NCBI GenBank assembly: GCA_002429085.1
Contig: DIYR01000062.1
Coordinates: 1-21,764 of the forward strand
DNA length: 21,764 nucleotides
Direction: 5' to 3'
Origin: Flavobacteriales bacterium UBA6049
GTDB taxonomy: Bacteria; Bacteroidota; Bacteroidia; Flavobacteriales_G; Salibacteraceae
Shown here in pieces: positions 1 to 6,974 of this stretch (position 1 is its first letter; each line of letters opens with the position of its first letter). The translations under genes and the position numbers were made by a program. Under the pieces are notes generated by a model. It was not told the origin of the DNA, ran no database searches, and saw only the letters and a program-made list of their open reading frames with translations.

Positions 1-898
1 TTACAATAGACCAACTATGCGGATGTCTATCGCCATTAGCTCTGTAGCCTTTGTTTTTAGTTGCGATGTATGAAACATGTTTAAAACCAGTGCCTTGTAG
101 TGTTTGGTGTAGGTTGTGAATAAGGAAGGCGTTGGTTTCTTCATATTCAACCATTCTATTCTCTTTCCACCATGTGGTATCAGGTTCTGTATATAACCTC
201 AATGCTGTATTTTTTAGAAATCCTAGGTTTTCAACGTGTTTGGTCTGCCAAGTAAAGATGCTATGTTCCTCGTATGGAGAAATGTCTTTGTGAGGATTGC
301 CCAAACGATTCCCTAGCTGATGAATAATCCATTCACTTTCTTGTATCGATACTTCTGAAAAAGCTCTTTCCAAATTCTTTTCTGATGTGTAATACAACTG
401 AGATAAATCAATGGGAGAATCAACTATGAATATGCTTGAGGGTTTGTAGTTGTTCTCTGGTATTTGATTCAAATAATTGCTGAGGTGAAGGGATACAACA
501 CCTCCACTAGAAAAACCTCCAATGCATAGTTTTTTTGTCGGTAGATCTAGCGAATCTAGCAGAGTTACAAGCACATTAGAGAGAGAATCTAATTGATTGT
601 TTTCAAACCATAAGGTACGGTTGAAATTCATGTAAACTACAGCAATGTTGTTTGATTTAGCATTTTCAGATATGGCAAATTCTCGCTGAATATCTTCTGC
701 ATTCTCAGGATACCCTCCAAACAATACCAAAGTAGCAGCAGTTGAATCGCTTGGTTTTTCAACGGTATAAAACGCATTATGAATTAGCTCATAACTCGTC
801 TTATCTGTAGTAGTTTTTTCATTCACACGAACGTTACACCCAACTAGGAGAGAGGTTAGGAAGATTATTGGAATGGCTAGTTTAATTACGTCTCTCAT
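1..898 (-). CDS. Putative lipoprotein alpha/beta hydrolase (C-terminus cut by window edge)
   Basis: The reading frame opens with ATG at 898-896 and stays open for 299 codons to the left edge; no stop is seen (the TAA-like bases at 3-1 are out of frame). Residues 1-21 form a lipoprotein signal peptide ending in LVGC, so the mature protein is probably lipidated at Cys21 and exported. A GFSSG nucleophile elbow (Ser130) follows a predicted beta strand, an acidic residue after a strand (FIVD, Asp160) could complete the triad, and an HPHSW motif (His294) near the edge fits the catalytic His. Together these support an alpha/beta hydrolase fold; the substrate cannot be told. The gene starts 15 bases downstream of a truncated GNAT reading frame and may be co-transcribed with it. 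Only the last few residues appear to be missing. Confidence 0.72.
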   Translation of the reverse strand, partial: MRDVIKLAIPIIFLTSLLVGCNVRVNEKTTTDKTSYELIHNAFYTVEKPSDSTAATLVLFGGYPENAEDIQREFAISENAKSNNIAVVYMNFNRTLWFENNQLDSLSNVLVTLLDSLDLPTKKLCIGGFSSGGVVSLHLSNYLNQIPENNYKPSSIFIVDSPIDLSQLYYTSEKNLERAFSEVSIQESEWIIHQLGNRLGNPHKDISPYEEHSIFTWQTKHVENLGFLKNTALRLYTEPDTTWWKENRMVEYEETNAFLIHNLHQTLQGTGFKHVSYIATKNKGYRANGDRHPHSWSIV

Positions 899-913
899 GG
901 TGTGTTTCGAGTT

Positions 914-1123
914 TTACAACAAATCAAATATAGGACACCCGTTAATGAAGATTTCGTTTGACGGAGTTGAAGCATGTTCTTCGTACACAAAGTAATCTTC
1001 TAGTTCATGTTCAAGGTAGTTCTTGAAATCTACTTCTTCTGATTGAGCAAAAGAGTTAGGGGTATTTAATCTGAATAATTCGAGTAAACTGTCGGTGTCG
1101 CTTGTTGTGTATAATCTTATCAT
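914..1123 (-). pseudogene. Truncated GNAT-family N-acetyltransferase remnant
   Basis: Starting at the ATG at 1123-1121, the protein begins MIRLYTTSDTDSLLELFRLN and continues through an EEVDFKNYL...EDYFVYEE segment. This is the typical first beta-alpha-alpha-beta part of small GNAT acetyltransferases. After about 50 residues the sequence departs from the family (STPSNEIF...) and ends at 914, before any acetyl-CoA-binding (R/Q)xxGxG/A motif. About two thirds of a normal 140-150 residue GNAT is therefore absent, and the missing part was not found in the other frames immediately downstream. An upstream in-frame ATG at 1165 would add 14 Cys/Tyr-rich residues that look non-coding. A TACTTTTG box at 1139-1132 (minus strand) matches the Bacteroidota -7 consensus but lies very near the start codon. 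The family call rests on pattern memory. Confidence 0.5.
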
Positions 1124-1168
1124 TTGGATTCCAAAAGTACAACAGCAGAAATACCTATAATACACACG

Positions 1169-1212
1169 AAAAAAGCACCTAAACTAGGTTGTTGAAACGC
1201 TAGATTAGGTGC
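1169..1212 (-). terminator. Rho-independent terminator after the seven-helix gene pair
   Basis: GCACCTAA (1175-1182) pairs with TTAGGTGC (1205-1212). A single A/A mismatch follows, then CTAG (1184-1187) pairs with CTAG (1200-1203), around a 12-base loop. Read on the minus strand the hairpin is followed at once by six T (complement of 1169-1174). It lies about 25 bases after the stop codon at 1237 and should end the transcript of the two membrane-protein genes before the GNAT remnant and hydrolase. Confidence 0.88.
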
Positions 1213-1236
1213 TGTACTATTTGAGTTGTAAGTTAC

Positions 1237-1950
1237 TTACTTGGGTAGTTTCAGAAAGATATAGACATACCTAATTGAACCTACTAAAGACAAGGCTCCT
1301 AACAAGTAAAACCATGGCTGATTAAATACAGGAGCTGCTGTGGCCCACATACCTATTCCTGGAGGCGAGAAAGTGAAAATGGTACCGAAAACAGTAACGA
1401 TAGCAAGAAACAACGAACTACCTTTTCTGCTTTTTCTTTCTTCAGCAAGAAAAGAGGGAGCCAGTGCAACGGTAACATTGGTAGACATCATCAACGCTAA
1501 GCACATTACATCACCAATTCCTAAACGGATTAAGTAGAATAGAGCGAACCCTACAAAATAACCCGTTAGACCTCTTATCCAAGCAGATTGAACACTTATC
1601 TTACCATCTTTATAGAATTTACCCCAGAGTTCGTGGCGTTCGTGTTTTATGGCATAATACAAGCTCCAAAGTTCAATAAAAACAAAGGCTAAGCAGCCAG
1701 CCCAAAGAACCTTGAACAGCCAGAAATCTATTTCATTAAACCATAAACTAAATAGAAGTACAAAGGTTAAATCATGACCAAAATACCAGGCATGCTGCCA
1801 AAAGTAGAATGGAGCCTTTTTGTCTCTAACGGTTACAAATAGCGAAGTGAAGTACTGAGCGAACCCCACACCGTACACTAAGAATGCTAATGAAGCAAAC
1901 CCCCATGGGTTCTCATTAACAACCGACATTACTTGTTCTACAGTATACAT
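1237..1950 (-). CDS. Seven-helix membrane protein, paralogue of its neighbour
   Basis: This 237-residue protein has about seven predicted membrane helices (near residues 17-38, 50-71, 76-101, 124-145, 147-168, 177-204 and 212-235) and no signal peptide. It is clearly paralogous to the upstream 255-residue protein. Shared motifs, numbered here, are RDKKAPF (42-48), H53, HD at 59-60 at the start of helix 2, ELWS around E93 in helix 3, KHERHELWG ending at G110, FNQPWFYLLG near 209-218 and a terminal LKLP. The conserved polar residues in or next to helices (His, Asp, Glu) hint at an active or ligand-binding site. The seven-helix layout recalls integral-membrane terpene cyclases of the Pyr4/PaxB kind, but that is only a weak resemblance. 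The gene begins 18 bases after its paralogue and ends at a strong terminator. Function unknown. Confidence 0.85.
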   Translation of the reverse strand: MYTVEQVMSVVNENPWGFASLAFLVYGVGFAQYFTSLFVTVRDKKAPFYFWQHAWYFGHDLTFVLLFSLWFNEIDFWLFKVLWAGCLAFVFIELWSLYYAIKHERHELWGKFYKDGKISVQSAWIRGLTGYFVGFALFYLIRLGIGDVMCLALMMSTNVTVALAPSFLAEERKSRKGSSLFLAIVTVFGTIFTFSPPGIGMWATAAPVFNQPWFYLLGALSLVGSIRYVYIFLKLPK

Positions 1951-1968
1951 TATAATTGAGTTATGCGA

Positions 1969-2736
1969 TTACCAAATAGGTTTCTTTTGACCTGGAACAT
2001 GTTCTTTAGGAGGGAGTTTCAATAACTCTAGTAGATTCCTCACAGATATAGCAAGAACAACCACACCAAGTAGATAGTACCAAGGATGGTTGAAATAATC
2101 AGAAACCAGTGTCCACATACTACCCGGTATAAATGAGGCAATAGCAGTTAAAACAAGAACAATTCCTAAGCCAACAGAGGCTCCTGAACGAGTATTTCTT
2201 TTAATCCAGAAAATACCCGGAACGGTGCACATCACCACGTTGGTAAATAGCCACCATTTCATCATGGCAACATCCGACATAAATATTCGAGCTAGGTTTA
2301 CAACACCAAACATGAGCAACACTTGCATCACAATATTGAAAATGGCGTATCCTCTGCTAACTTCTTTGCCTCCTTTGTCTGACCCCCATATTTCTTGACG
2401 TTCGTACTTTACCGTCATGTAAAAACTCCAAACTTCTAGGCTACACCATATCAACATGGCGATCCCAACAGTATTGAATATCCAGAAGTTGTCGTTCTCT
2501 CTTGCCAATCCAAAAAATACCATGGCTGATGTAAAGTCATGCGCAAAGTAGAATGTATGCATCCAGACTGGAAAAGGAGCCTTTTTTTCTCGGATTACAA
2601 TTCGTAGGCTATACATGTATTGTAAATAGCCGAAGAAGAATGTAATACCACTGACTATGAGCGTTTTTACAATATCTGGATTAGAAAAAGAAAACGCAGC
2701 AATAAACTCTTGAAGTGTGTAGTTTTCCATCATCAT
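1969..2736 (-). CDS. Seven-helix membrane protein, first of a paralogous pair
   Basis: This 255-residue protein has seven predicted helices laid out like those of the next gene. Matching motifs are REKKAPF (49-55), H60, HD at 66-67, EVWS around E101, KYERQEIWG ending at G118, TNV near 155-157 and FNHPWYYLLG (215-224); the C-terminal tail is short and basic. Three consecutive ATG codons (2736, 2733, 2730) could serve as the start, and the first is used here. The gene lies 75 bases downstream of a Crp/Fnr-family regulator gene, and that gap carries a perfect dyad at 2795-2810, suggesting local regulation. The pair is probably one transcript. No catalytic role can be assigned; a membrane enzyme or a sensor are both possible. 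Confidence 0.85.
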   Translation of the reverse strand: MMMENYTLQEFIAAFSFSNPDIVKTLIVSGITFFFGYLQYMYSLRIVIREKKAPFPVWMHTFYFAHDFTSAMVFFGLARENDNFWIFNTVGIAMLIWCSLEVWSFYMTVKYERQEIWGSDKGGKEVSRGYAIFNIVMQVLLMFGVVNLARIFMSDVAMMKWWLFTNVVMCTVPGIFWIKRNTRSGASVGLGIVLVLTAIASFIPGSMWTLVSDYFNHPWYYLLGVVVLAISVRNLLELLKLPPKEHVPGQKKPIW

Positions 2737-2794
2737 GCCGTTTTGATAATTGTCTATGAATCATCAAAATTCGATAGAGAGAATGGAATACTCG

Positions 2795-2810
2795 TGCACA
2801 AAATTGTGCA
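2795..2810. promoter_or_regulatory. Perfect 16-bp dyad, candidate operator
   Basis: TGCACAA and TTGTGCA (7-base arms) flank a 2-base AA centre. The dyad lies just past the stop codon of the Crp/Fnr-like gene (2812) and about 60 bases upstream of the seven-helix pair. No T-run follows on the minus strand, so it is not an intrinsic terminator. Size and symmetry fit a dimeric Crp/Fnr-type binding site, although the half-sites differ from the E. coli CRP consensus TGTGA. A weak -7-like GAATTTTG (2772-2765, minus) lies between it and the gene. Confidence 0.5.
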
Positions 2811-2811
2811 T

Positions 2812-3402
2812 TTATAGCTGTAAGTTACTGATAGCTTTTCGGTAAGTATTTCTGTGCATACCTAGGTAAGAGGCTAGGTACGTGTAGGGGAATATTTTAA
2901 ACAACTCTGGTGATTGTTGGTAGAGTTCTTGAACTTTTTCATTGGCATTGGTGGCCTGCAATAACTTAATGATGTTAAGCGATGAGAAATACCGTTCTTC
3001 TGCCAGTTGTAGTCGTTTTTTATGTATTCCCGGAATTCTATCATACAGTTCGTAAAACTTGATTCCGTTGAATATCAATACTACTGAATCTTCGAAGCAT
3101 TCATAGTATTGAGAAACCTTTGTTTCGTGTACGAAATTCTCATAATCAACGATATAACAGCTTTGCGGATAACAATAAAACCCCGATATTTTCTTATTGC
3201 CATCATCGTTGTAGAAATACGAATAAACACTGCCTTTTATTAAGATTCCGAACGTATACCAAGGATCGTCTTTTTGAAGAACAAAACTTCCTTTTTTGAA
3301 CTCACATATTTCGTATGAAGTTGCAAAGATCTTGCTTTCTTCTTCTGTTTTGATGAACTCACCTAGAACAGAATTAATTTCTCTAGCGTATCTATTCTTC
3401 AT
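2812..3402 (-). CDS. Crp/Fnr-family transcriptional regulator
   Basis: Counting from the ATG at 3402-3400 the protein has 196 residues, the usual length for Bacteroidota Crp/Fnr regulators. The N-terminal part is a cyclic-nucleotide-binding-like beta barrel (FKKGSFVLQKDD, GILIKGSVYSYF, then IVDYENF). A long dimerisation helix follows (RLQLAEERYFSSL), and the C-terminal helix-turn-helix is YLASYLGMHRNTYRKAI in the last 25 residues. The residues that contact cAMP in E. coli CRP are not recognisable, so another signal, or none, may be sensed. An upstream in-frame ATG at 3465 would add 21 residues without a family match. A TACTTTTC sequence between the two ATGs resembles a -7 box and favours the shorter form. 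It probably controls the seven-helix pair directly downstream. Confidence 0.85.
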   Translation of the reverse strand: MKNRYAREINSVLGEFIKTEEESKIFATSYEICEFKKGSFVLQKDDPWYTFGILIKGSVYSYFYNDDGNKKISGFYCYPQSCYIVDYENFVHETKVSQYYECFEDSVVLIFNGIKFYELYDRIPGIHKKRLQLAEERYFSSLNIIKLLQATNANEKVQELYQQSPELFKIFPYTYLASYLGMHRNTYRKAISNLQL

Positions 3403-3475
3403 GTTACAAGCAACGGCTATTAGTTGTAATAATGGGTAAGGTTTCCGAAAAGTACGAATTACCATTGTATGCTTA

Positions 3476-3492
3476 ATGTAGTGCGCCTACAT
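3476..3492. promoter_or_regulatory. Inverted repeat upstream of the regulator gene
   Basis: ATGTAG (3476-3481) and CTACAT (3487-3492) are exact inverted copies around TGCGC. The repeat lies about 75 bases upstream of the preferred regulator start (11 bases upstream of the alternative start at 3465). No T-run follows on either strand, so an operator is more likely than a terminator. Its sequence is not the same as the dyad at 2795-2810, and the evidence is only its symmetry and place. Confidence 0.25.
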
Positions 3493-3571
3493 ACTAGATA
3501 TTGACTACAATAGATGACTTCTACTAGTAAGGTTAAAATAGCAGTTTATCTAAAATAATATGTGAAAGAAC

Positions 3572-3910
3572 TCATGGATAGAATTCACATTTACCTAACC
3601 ATTCTTCCTTTTGGTTAACAGTATACAGTATCTTAAATTCTTCAATGCTATAGTTTTCATTTTCACAGTATATCAAAAGTGATTGTGCTGAATCAGCACC
3701 TATCTCTACAACTGGTTTAAAAAAGCCAGTGTAAATGTATCCTTTATGAATTTTAAAGTCGGTCGTGTTAGGAGTATAAGTGTAGTACCTATTCGTAAAT
3801 CCATTCAAAGCATAATCGATTTTAATGGCTTGGGGAAGGTATTCATATCGCATAATGACTGAGGAAGCAACTAGCAGTAGAGTTACGGTAACTAGTATCG
3901 TATATTTCAT
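3572..3910 (-). CDS. Hypothetical protein with N-terminal membrane anchor
   Basis: This 112-residue protein starts with a hydrophobic segment (MKYTILVTVTLLLVASSVIM) that is either an uncleaved signal anchor or a signal peptide without a clear cleavage site. The rest (YLPQAIKIDYALNGFTNRYY, later CENENY and CEFYP near the end) is polar and would lie outside the cytoplasm. Two Cys residues in the exported part could form a disulfide. It is the last gene of a compact minus-strand operon, 30 bases after its upstream neighbour. No family is recognised. Confidence 0.6.
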   Translation of the reverse strand: MKYTILVTVTLLLVASSVIMRYEYLPQAIKIDYALNGFTNRYYTYTPNTTDFKIHKGYIYTGFFKPVVEIGADSAQSLLIYCENENYSIEEFKILYTVNQKEEWLGKCEFYP

Positions 3911-3940
3911 AGCGTTTTATGCGAGGTAATGTAAAAAGAA

Positions 3941-4414
3941 TTATCCTCCTGCAAGTAGTGGATTACGAGTGAATTTTACTCCATCTTTTTGCCGAAGAAT
4001 AACGTCAAGCTGTTCTTTTAACTTTTGAGAAATGCCGATCATATTTCCAATGTTATAAACTCGTATCTCAGAGGAGGAAGATTCAAAATAATTTTCAATA
4101 GGGATACTACGAGTAAACCTTAGCTCAGAGTAGTTTTTCCATTCTTCTCCAGTTGCTTTTCTTTTAATAATTACAGGTTTGCTATTTACCTCATATGGTG
4201 CTAGTTGTACTAGTTTTTCAGCCAAGTGGCTTTTAATTAATACATAATCTGAACCAGTTAGAATAGTTCCAAAATGTCCGTTTTTGGTCACCATATACTC
4301 TCCATTGGAACGTTTGAAAAGCAATACTTCGAGTTTGAATGTTTCATGGTCTTCAATAGTAAGTTGATATTCATTTACTAAAAGAAAAGGTCTGCTGTTT
4401 TCTTCGGTTTTCAT
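3941..4414 (-). CDS. Hypothetical soluble protein
   Basis: This 157-residue protein has no signal peptide or membrane segment and looks cytoplasmic, unlike the other three members of its operon. A mixed beta-rich first half (YQLTIEDHETFKLEVLLFKR, then GEYMVTKNG) is followed by a region rich in charged residues and a helix GISQKLKEQLDVIL near 127-140. The last part (helix, then a GVKF strand) faintly recalls Imm11/DUF1629-type immunity proteins, but no toxin partner is visible and I do not assign that function. It starts 6 bases after the stop of the carboxypeptidase-regulatory-like gene, so the two are almost surely co-transcribed. Confidence 0.6.
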   Translation of the reverse strand: MKTEENSRPFLLVNEYQLTIEDHETFKLEVLLFKRSNGEYMVTKNGHFGTILTGSDYVLIKSHLAEKLVQLAPYEVNSKPVIIKRKATGEEWKNYSELRFTRSIPIENYFESSSSEIRVYNIGNMIGISQKLKEQLDVILRQKDGVKFTRNPLLAGG

Positions 4415-4420
4415 TCCTCT

Positions 4421-4894
4421 CTAGAATTTACAGAATTGTTCAGTGGTGTTGTCGCTGTGGTCAAAACCATGTTGTGTGCAGTGATCTGTTATAGTTGGGT
4501 AATTCTCTGTTTTAACATCAAAAAGGTTTTTATTGAAGACATGTGAGCAAGTAGATTTCTGTAATTTAAAATCATGAATAAACTTTGTTGGTTGATTGAA
4601 ATTTTTGGTGGTTTCTACGGCACTTGCATTAAAGTAGCCACTGGCTGTAACAAATAGCTCATAATCATAGTTGTGCATCATTACAGTGGAATCGAAGAAA
4701 AATTGTCCGTTGTAATCTGTAATTACCTCGAAAGATTTTCCATCACTTCGTTTTAATGTTATTGTTGCTTGATCTATGGCTAGCCCGCTCTCAACGTCAG
4801 AAACCGTACCCTCTAAGATGAAATAGGGTGTTTGACTTAGTGCTTTTAGTGAAAAGAAACAGAATAGCATTGAAAATGAAATGAATTTGATCAT
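4421..4894 (-). CDS. Secreted protein with carboxypeptidase-regulatory-like domain
   Basis: The 157-residue product begins with a signal peptide (MIKFISFSMLFCFFSLKALS, then Gln). Residues about 28-112 form a single beta-sandwich of the CarboxypepD_reg type: EGTVSDVESGLAIDQATITL, a DYNGQFFF turn, and a strand ending ASGYFNAS. These domains are common in Bacteroidota envelope proteins, often at the N-terminus of TonB-dependent receptors, but here the domain stands alone. The C-terminal 40 residues carry Cys and His (CSHVF, DHCTQHGFDH, QFCKF), which could form disulfides or bind metal. No lipobox is present, so periplasmic or extracellular location is expected. It lies 15 bases after the TonB-C-like gene and 6 before the next. 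Confidence 0.72.
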   Translation of the reverse strand: MIKFISFSMLFCFFSLKALSQTPYFILEGTVSDVESGLAIDQATITLKRSDGKSFEVITDYNGQFFFDSTVMMHNYDYELFVTASGYFNASAVETTKNFNQPTKFIHDFKLQKSTCSHVFNKNLFDVKTENYPTITDHCTQHGFDHSDNTTEQFCKF

Positions 4895-4909
4895 AGGGCT
4901 CTGTATGGC

Positions 4910-5683
4910 TCAAAAGGTTAAAGAAATGATGAGTTCTAAAACTGGTTTATCTCCGAGATATTGAGAAAGTTCGAATTCTTTCAAAGTCTCACATATCTCT
5001 AATGCTTTCTTATTCAGATCATCGTTACTTGATGTTCGAATTAAGGAACAATGGTCTTTATCTCTAGAAATGGTGTATTGAACAAAAACACGCTCAGGAG
5101 CTTCGGTATTTATAAATCCTGATTGTGCAATCAGCAACTCTAAATGGTTGTAAATGGAATCAATGGTTTGTTCATTGTGCAGTAGCTCATCTATTCTAGA
5201 TATAGAAACACGACTAATTGGTGCTTCTTTTTTAGGCTTGACTTCTGTGAGTGGCGTAAACGCTTCGTTCATTTCGTAAACAGAGATAGTATGCACAGTA
5301 AAAGAATCTGTCTTGGGATGTCCTAGAAGAGAATACGTGAAGTCAAAAGTACATTCACAGTCGCATTCACTAAAAGTGGCTACACGTTTGTTGTTTGCAT
5401 CATAGTAATGTGTGTCGGCAACTTGAATTAAGTAGATCAATCCAACATTAGAGCTATCAATTTCAACAGTGGTAGCGGAATAAGCACAACAATTTAGCTT
5501 CTTTGAAAAGGTGATAATTGTGGAGTCGCTTAAGTGTTGTAGTATGATTTTTTCATTGGTTGTAGTAAGAGCTTGTTCCAGCCCAACGCATGACGTATAG
5601 ATTGCTCTTGAGATTTTAAGTTGAGCAAAACTGGAAAACGCCAGTAGCATAAAAACAAAGGTTTGAACTAGACCTATTTTCAT
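4910..5683 (-). CDS. Secreted protein with C-terminal TonB-C-like domain
   Basis: Read from the ATG at 5683-5681, the protein has 257 residues and starts with a signal peptide (MKIGLVQTFVFMLLAFSSFA, then Gln). A longer in-frame start at 5758 would reach into the terminator and is rejected. The middle holds Cys65-Cys66 and a CDCEC cluster (107-111). The last ~70 residues (INTEAPERVFVQYTISRDKD onward, ending LELIISLTF) match the beta-alpha-alpha-beta layout of TonB C-terminal domains that Bacteroidota fuse to many secreted or membrane proteins. There is no N-terminal TonB membrane anchor, so energy transduction is unlikely; binding to peptidoglycan or a partner protein is more plausible. It is the first gene of a four-gene operon. 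Confidence 0.68.
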   Translation of the reverse strand: MKIGLVQTFVFMLLAFSSFAQLKISRAIYTSCVGLEQALTTTNEKIILQHLSDSTIITFSKKLNCCAYSATTVEIDSSNVGLIYLIQVADTHYYDANNKRVATFSECDCECTFDFTYSLLGHPKTDSFTVHTISVYEMNEAFTPLTEVKPKKEAPISRVSISRIDELLHNEQTIDSIYNHLELLIAQSGFINTEAPERVFVQYTISRDKDHCSLIRTSSNDDLNKKALEICETLKEFELSQYLGDKPVLELIISLTF

Positions 5684-5752
5684 GTATATAAATCTATAAG
5701 ATTCTAACGTTTCATTGTAAAAAAGAACATAGAGTAGGGGCGGTGAGCACAA

Positions 5753-5793
5753 AAACAAAAAATCCGAGCAAGTTATCTTGCTTGGATTTTTAT
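5753..5793. repeat. Direct repeat, left copy (terminator-associated)
   Basis: This 41-base stretch is repeated in the same orientation at 14196-14236. The first 22 bases are identical, and 35 of 41 match overall, without gaps. The two copies bracket the hsdMSR-abi block (about 8.4 kb). They could be traces of cassette insertion by recombination between terminators, or two members of a terminator family scattered through the genome. Confidence 0.8.
5757..5791. terminator. Bidirectional rho-independent terminator
   Basis: ATCCGAGCAAG pairs with CTTGCTTGGAT (one G-T wobble) around the loop TTAT. The hairpin is flanked by six A on the left and five T on the right, so it can act on either strand. 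On the minus strand it ends the hsdMSR-abi transcript, 62 bases after the stop of the abi gene, and separates it from the operon starting at 5683. Confidence 0.88.
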
Positions 5794-5853
5794 TCGGTAT
5801 ACGAATTTATTGTGCCTTTTTATGCGATAAAGTGTATTAAGAATGAACTATTG

Positions 5854-6933
5854 TCAAGTCCATTCAAAATTCCAGTTGTTTTTTTGTTGAGTAATGTTGT
5901 GTTCTTTCTTCTTCTCTTTGAAGTAATCTTTAGGGTGTGGCCCCATTTGATCGGTTAGATTAAACGGTATGTTTTTTATGAGACCATAGTCAATAAGAAT
6001 ATGGTACGAGTGGTTATCGTTTTCATATTTCCACCAAACATCTTTATTAGTCCAAATTGAATTCCAGTATAAAATGGCTTGTTCATGATTCGACAATTGT
6101 CCTCGAATCATTTTTACATAATCGTATTGTTCTTGCCCAGTCAGTTCATCGTTTTCAATCACAAACTTTACCATATCAAAAAGATGTCTAAAAGTATGTC
6201 CAAGCTTAGAAACATGTCCATCAAAAGGGTAGAAGTCTGATTTAAGCTGTCTGGTAAGCTCTTTGTTTTCTGGAGAGCGAAATGTATATTCTATTCTGTA
6301 CTCATTATCGGACTTGTCGTTATCTATAAGCTCTTTAGCATCGTTTTTAATTTCAGCTAATTCTTTACACAGCGATTTAGAGATGGATTTATACTCCTTA
6401 TCCATTTCATTGTTGCAGCTGTCATCAAAACGGTTTACTCCCCAGAAAAAGTGATGGTAGGCTATTTTGATCAGTGTTTCTTCACCTTTAAGATTTGCTT
6501 CAATATCAGTGTCTTCAAGGTTTTTCAATGTAGCATAAATAAACCTCAACTCTTCAAACATCTTTACGAAAGCCTTTTTGCCTTTGTGTTTGCCTGCTAG
6601 TTCAATTTCGCTTATGTTTTCACGATGGATTCTAAGCATTTCATAGAACTTAGTCTCAAAACGATCCCTGTCTACACGTTCATTTAACTTTTGATTGGCG
6701 GCATACTGAACCCAAAAGGCAAGGAAGGTGAGACCCGCAGCAACTATAGCTACAAATGGTGCAATTAATCCATTAATGGTGAGAGCAATATCTTTTCCAT
6801 TTGTTGTATCGAGTTCAATTAGACTTAACTCTGTGAACAAAAGTGGAAAACATAGAATGATAAAAATGGTAATTATGAATCGGTTCCTGTATCGTTTAAA
6901 TTGCCCTTTGAGTGCTTTTGATTGAGTTTTCAT
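5854..6933 (-). CDS. AbiC-type putative phage abortive infection protein
   Basis: This 359-residue protein starts with two membrane helices (about 19-37 and 52-76) and is otherwise soluble. It shows the hallmarks of the putative abortive infection family (putAbiC, Pfam PF16872): FETKFYEMLRIHREN (92-106), FDGHVSKLGHTFRHLFDMVK (237-256) and YVKMIRGQLSNHEQAILYWN (272-291). Members are thought to sense or act on phage infection and stop the cell, possibly at the membrane; the mechanism is not established. It lies 41 bases after hsdR on the same strand and before a shared terminator, so it probably belongs to the restriction-modification transcript and forms a second defence layer. The helices suggest an inner-membrane anchor with a cytoplasmic domain. 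Confidence 0.85.
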   Translation of the reverse strand: MKTQSKALKGQFKRYRNRFIITIFIILCFPLLFTELSLIELDTTNGKDIALTINGLIAPFVAIVAAGLTFLAFWVQYAANQKLNERVDRDRFETKFYEMLRIHRENISEIELAGKHKGKKAFVKMFEELRFIYATLKNLEDTDIEANLKGEETLIKIAYHHFFWGVNRFDDSCNNEMDKEYKSISKSLCKELAEIKNDAKELIDNDKSDNEYRIEYTFRSPENKELTRQLKSDFYPFDGHVSKLGHTFRHLFDMVKFVIENDELTGQEQYDYVKMIRGQLSNHEQAILYWNSIWTNKDVWWKYENDNHSYHILIDYGLIKNIPFNLTDQMGPHPKDYFKEKKKEHNITQQKNNWNFEWT

Positions 6934-6974
6934 AATAGGTTGTTTTAGTGTTTTGGTTAATTCTACAAACTAGC

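Noticed and set aside
2795..2810. Dyad as a terminator of the regulator gene
   Set aside because: The loop would be only two bases and no T-run follows on the minus strand.
3941..4414. Immunity protein (Imm11/DUF1629-like)
   Set aside because: The likeness is limited to the last ~35 residues and no toxin gene is adjacent; left as hypothetical.
5684..5758. Longer N-terminus for the TonB-C-like protein from the ATG at 5758
   Set aside because: It would start inside the terminator, and the extra 25 residues would precede a clear signal peptide beginning at 5683.
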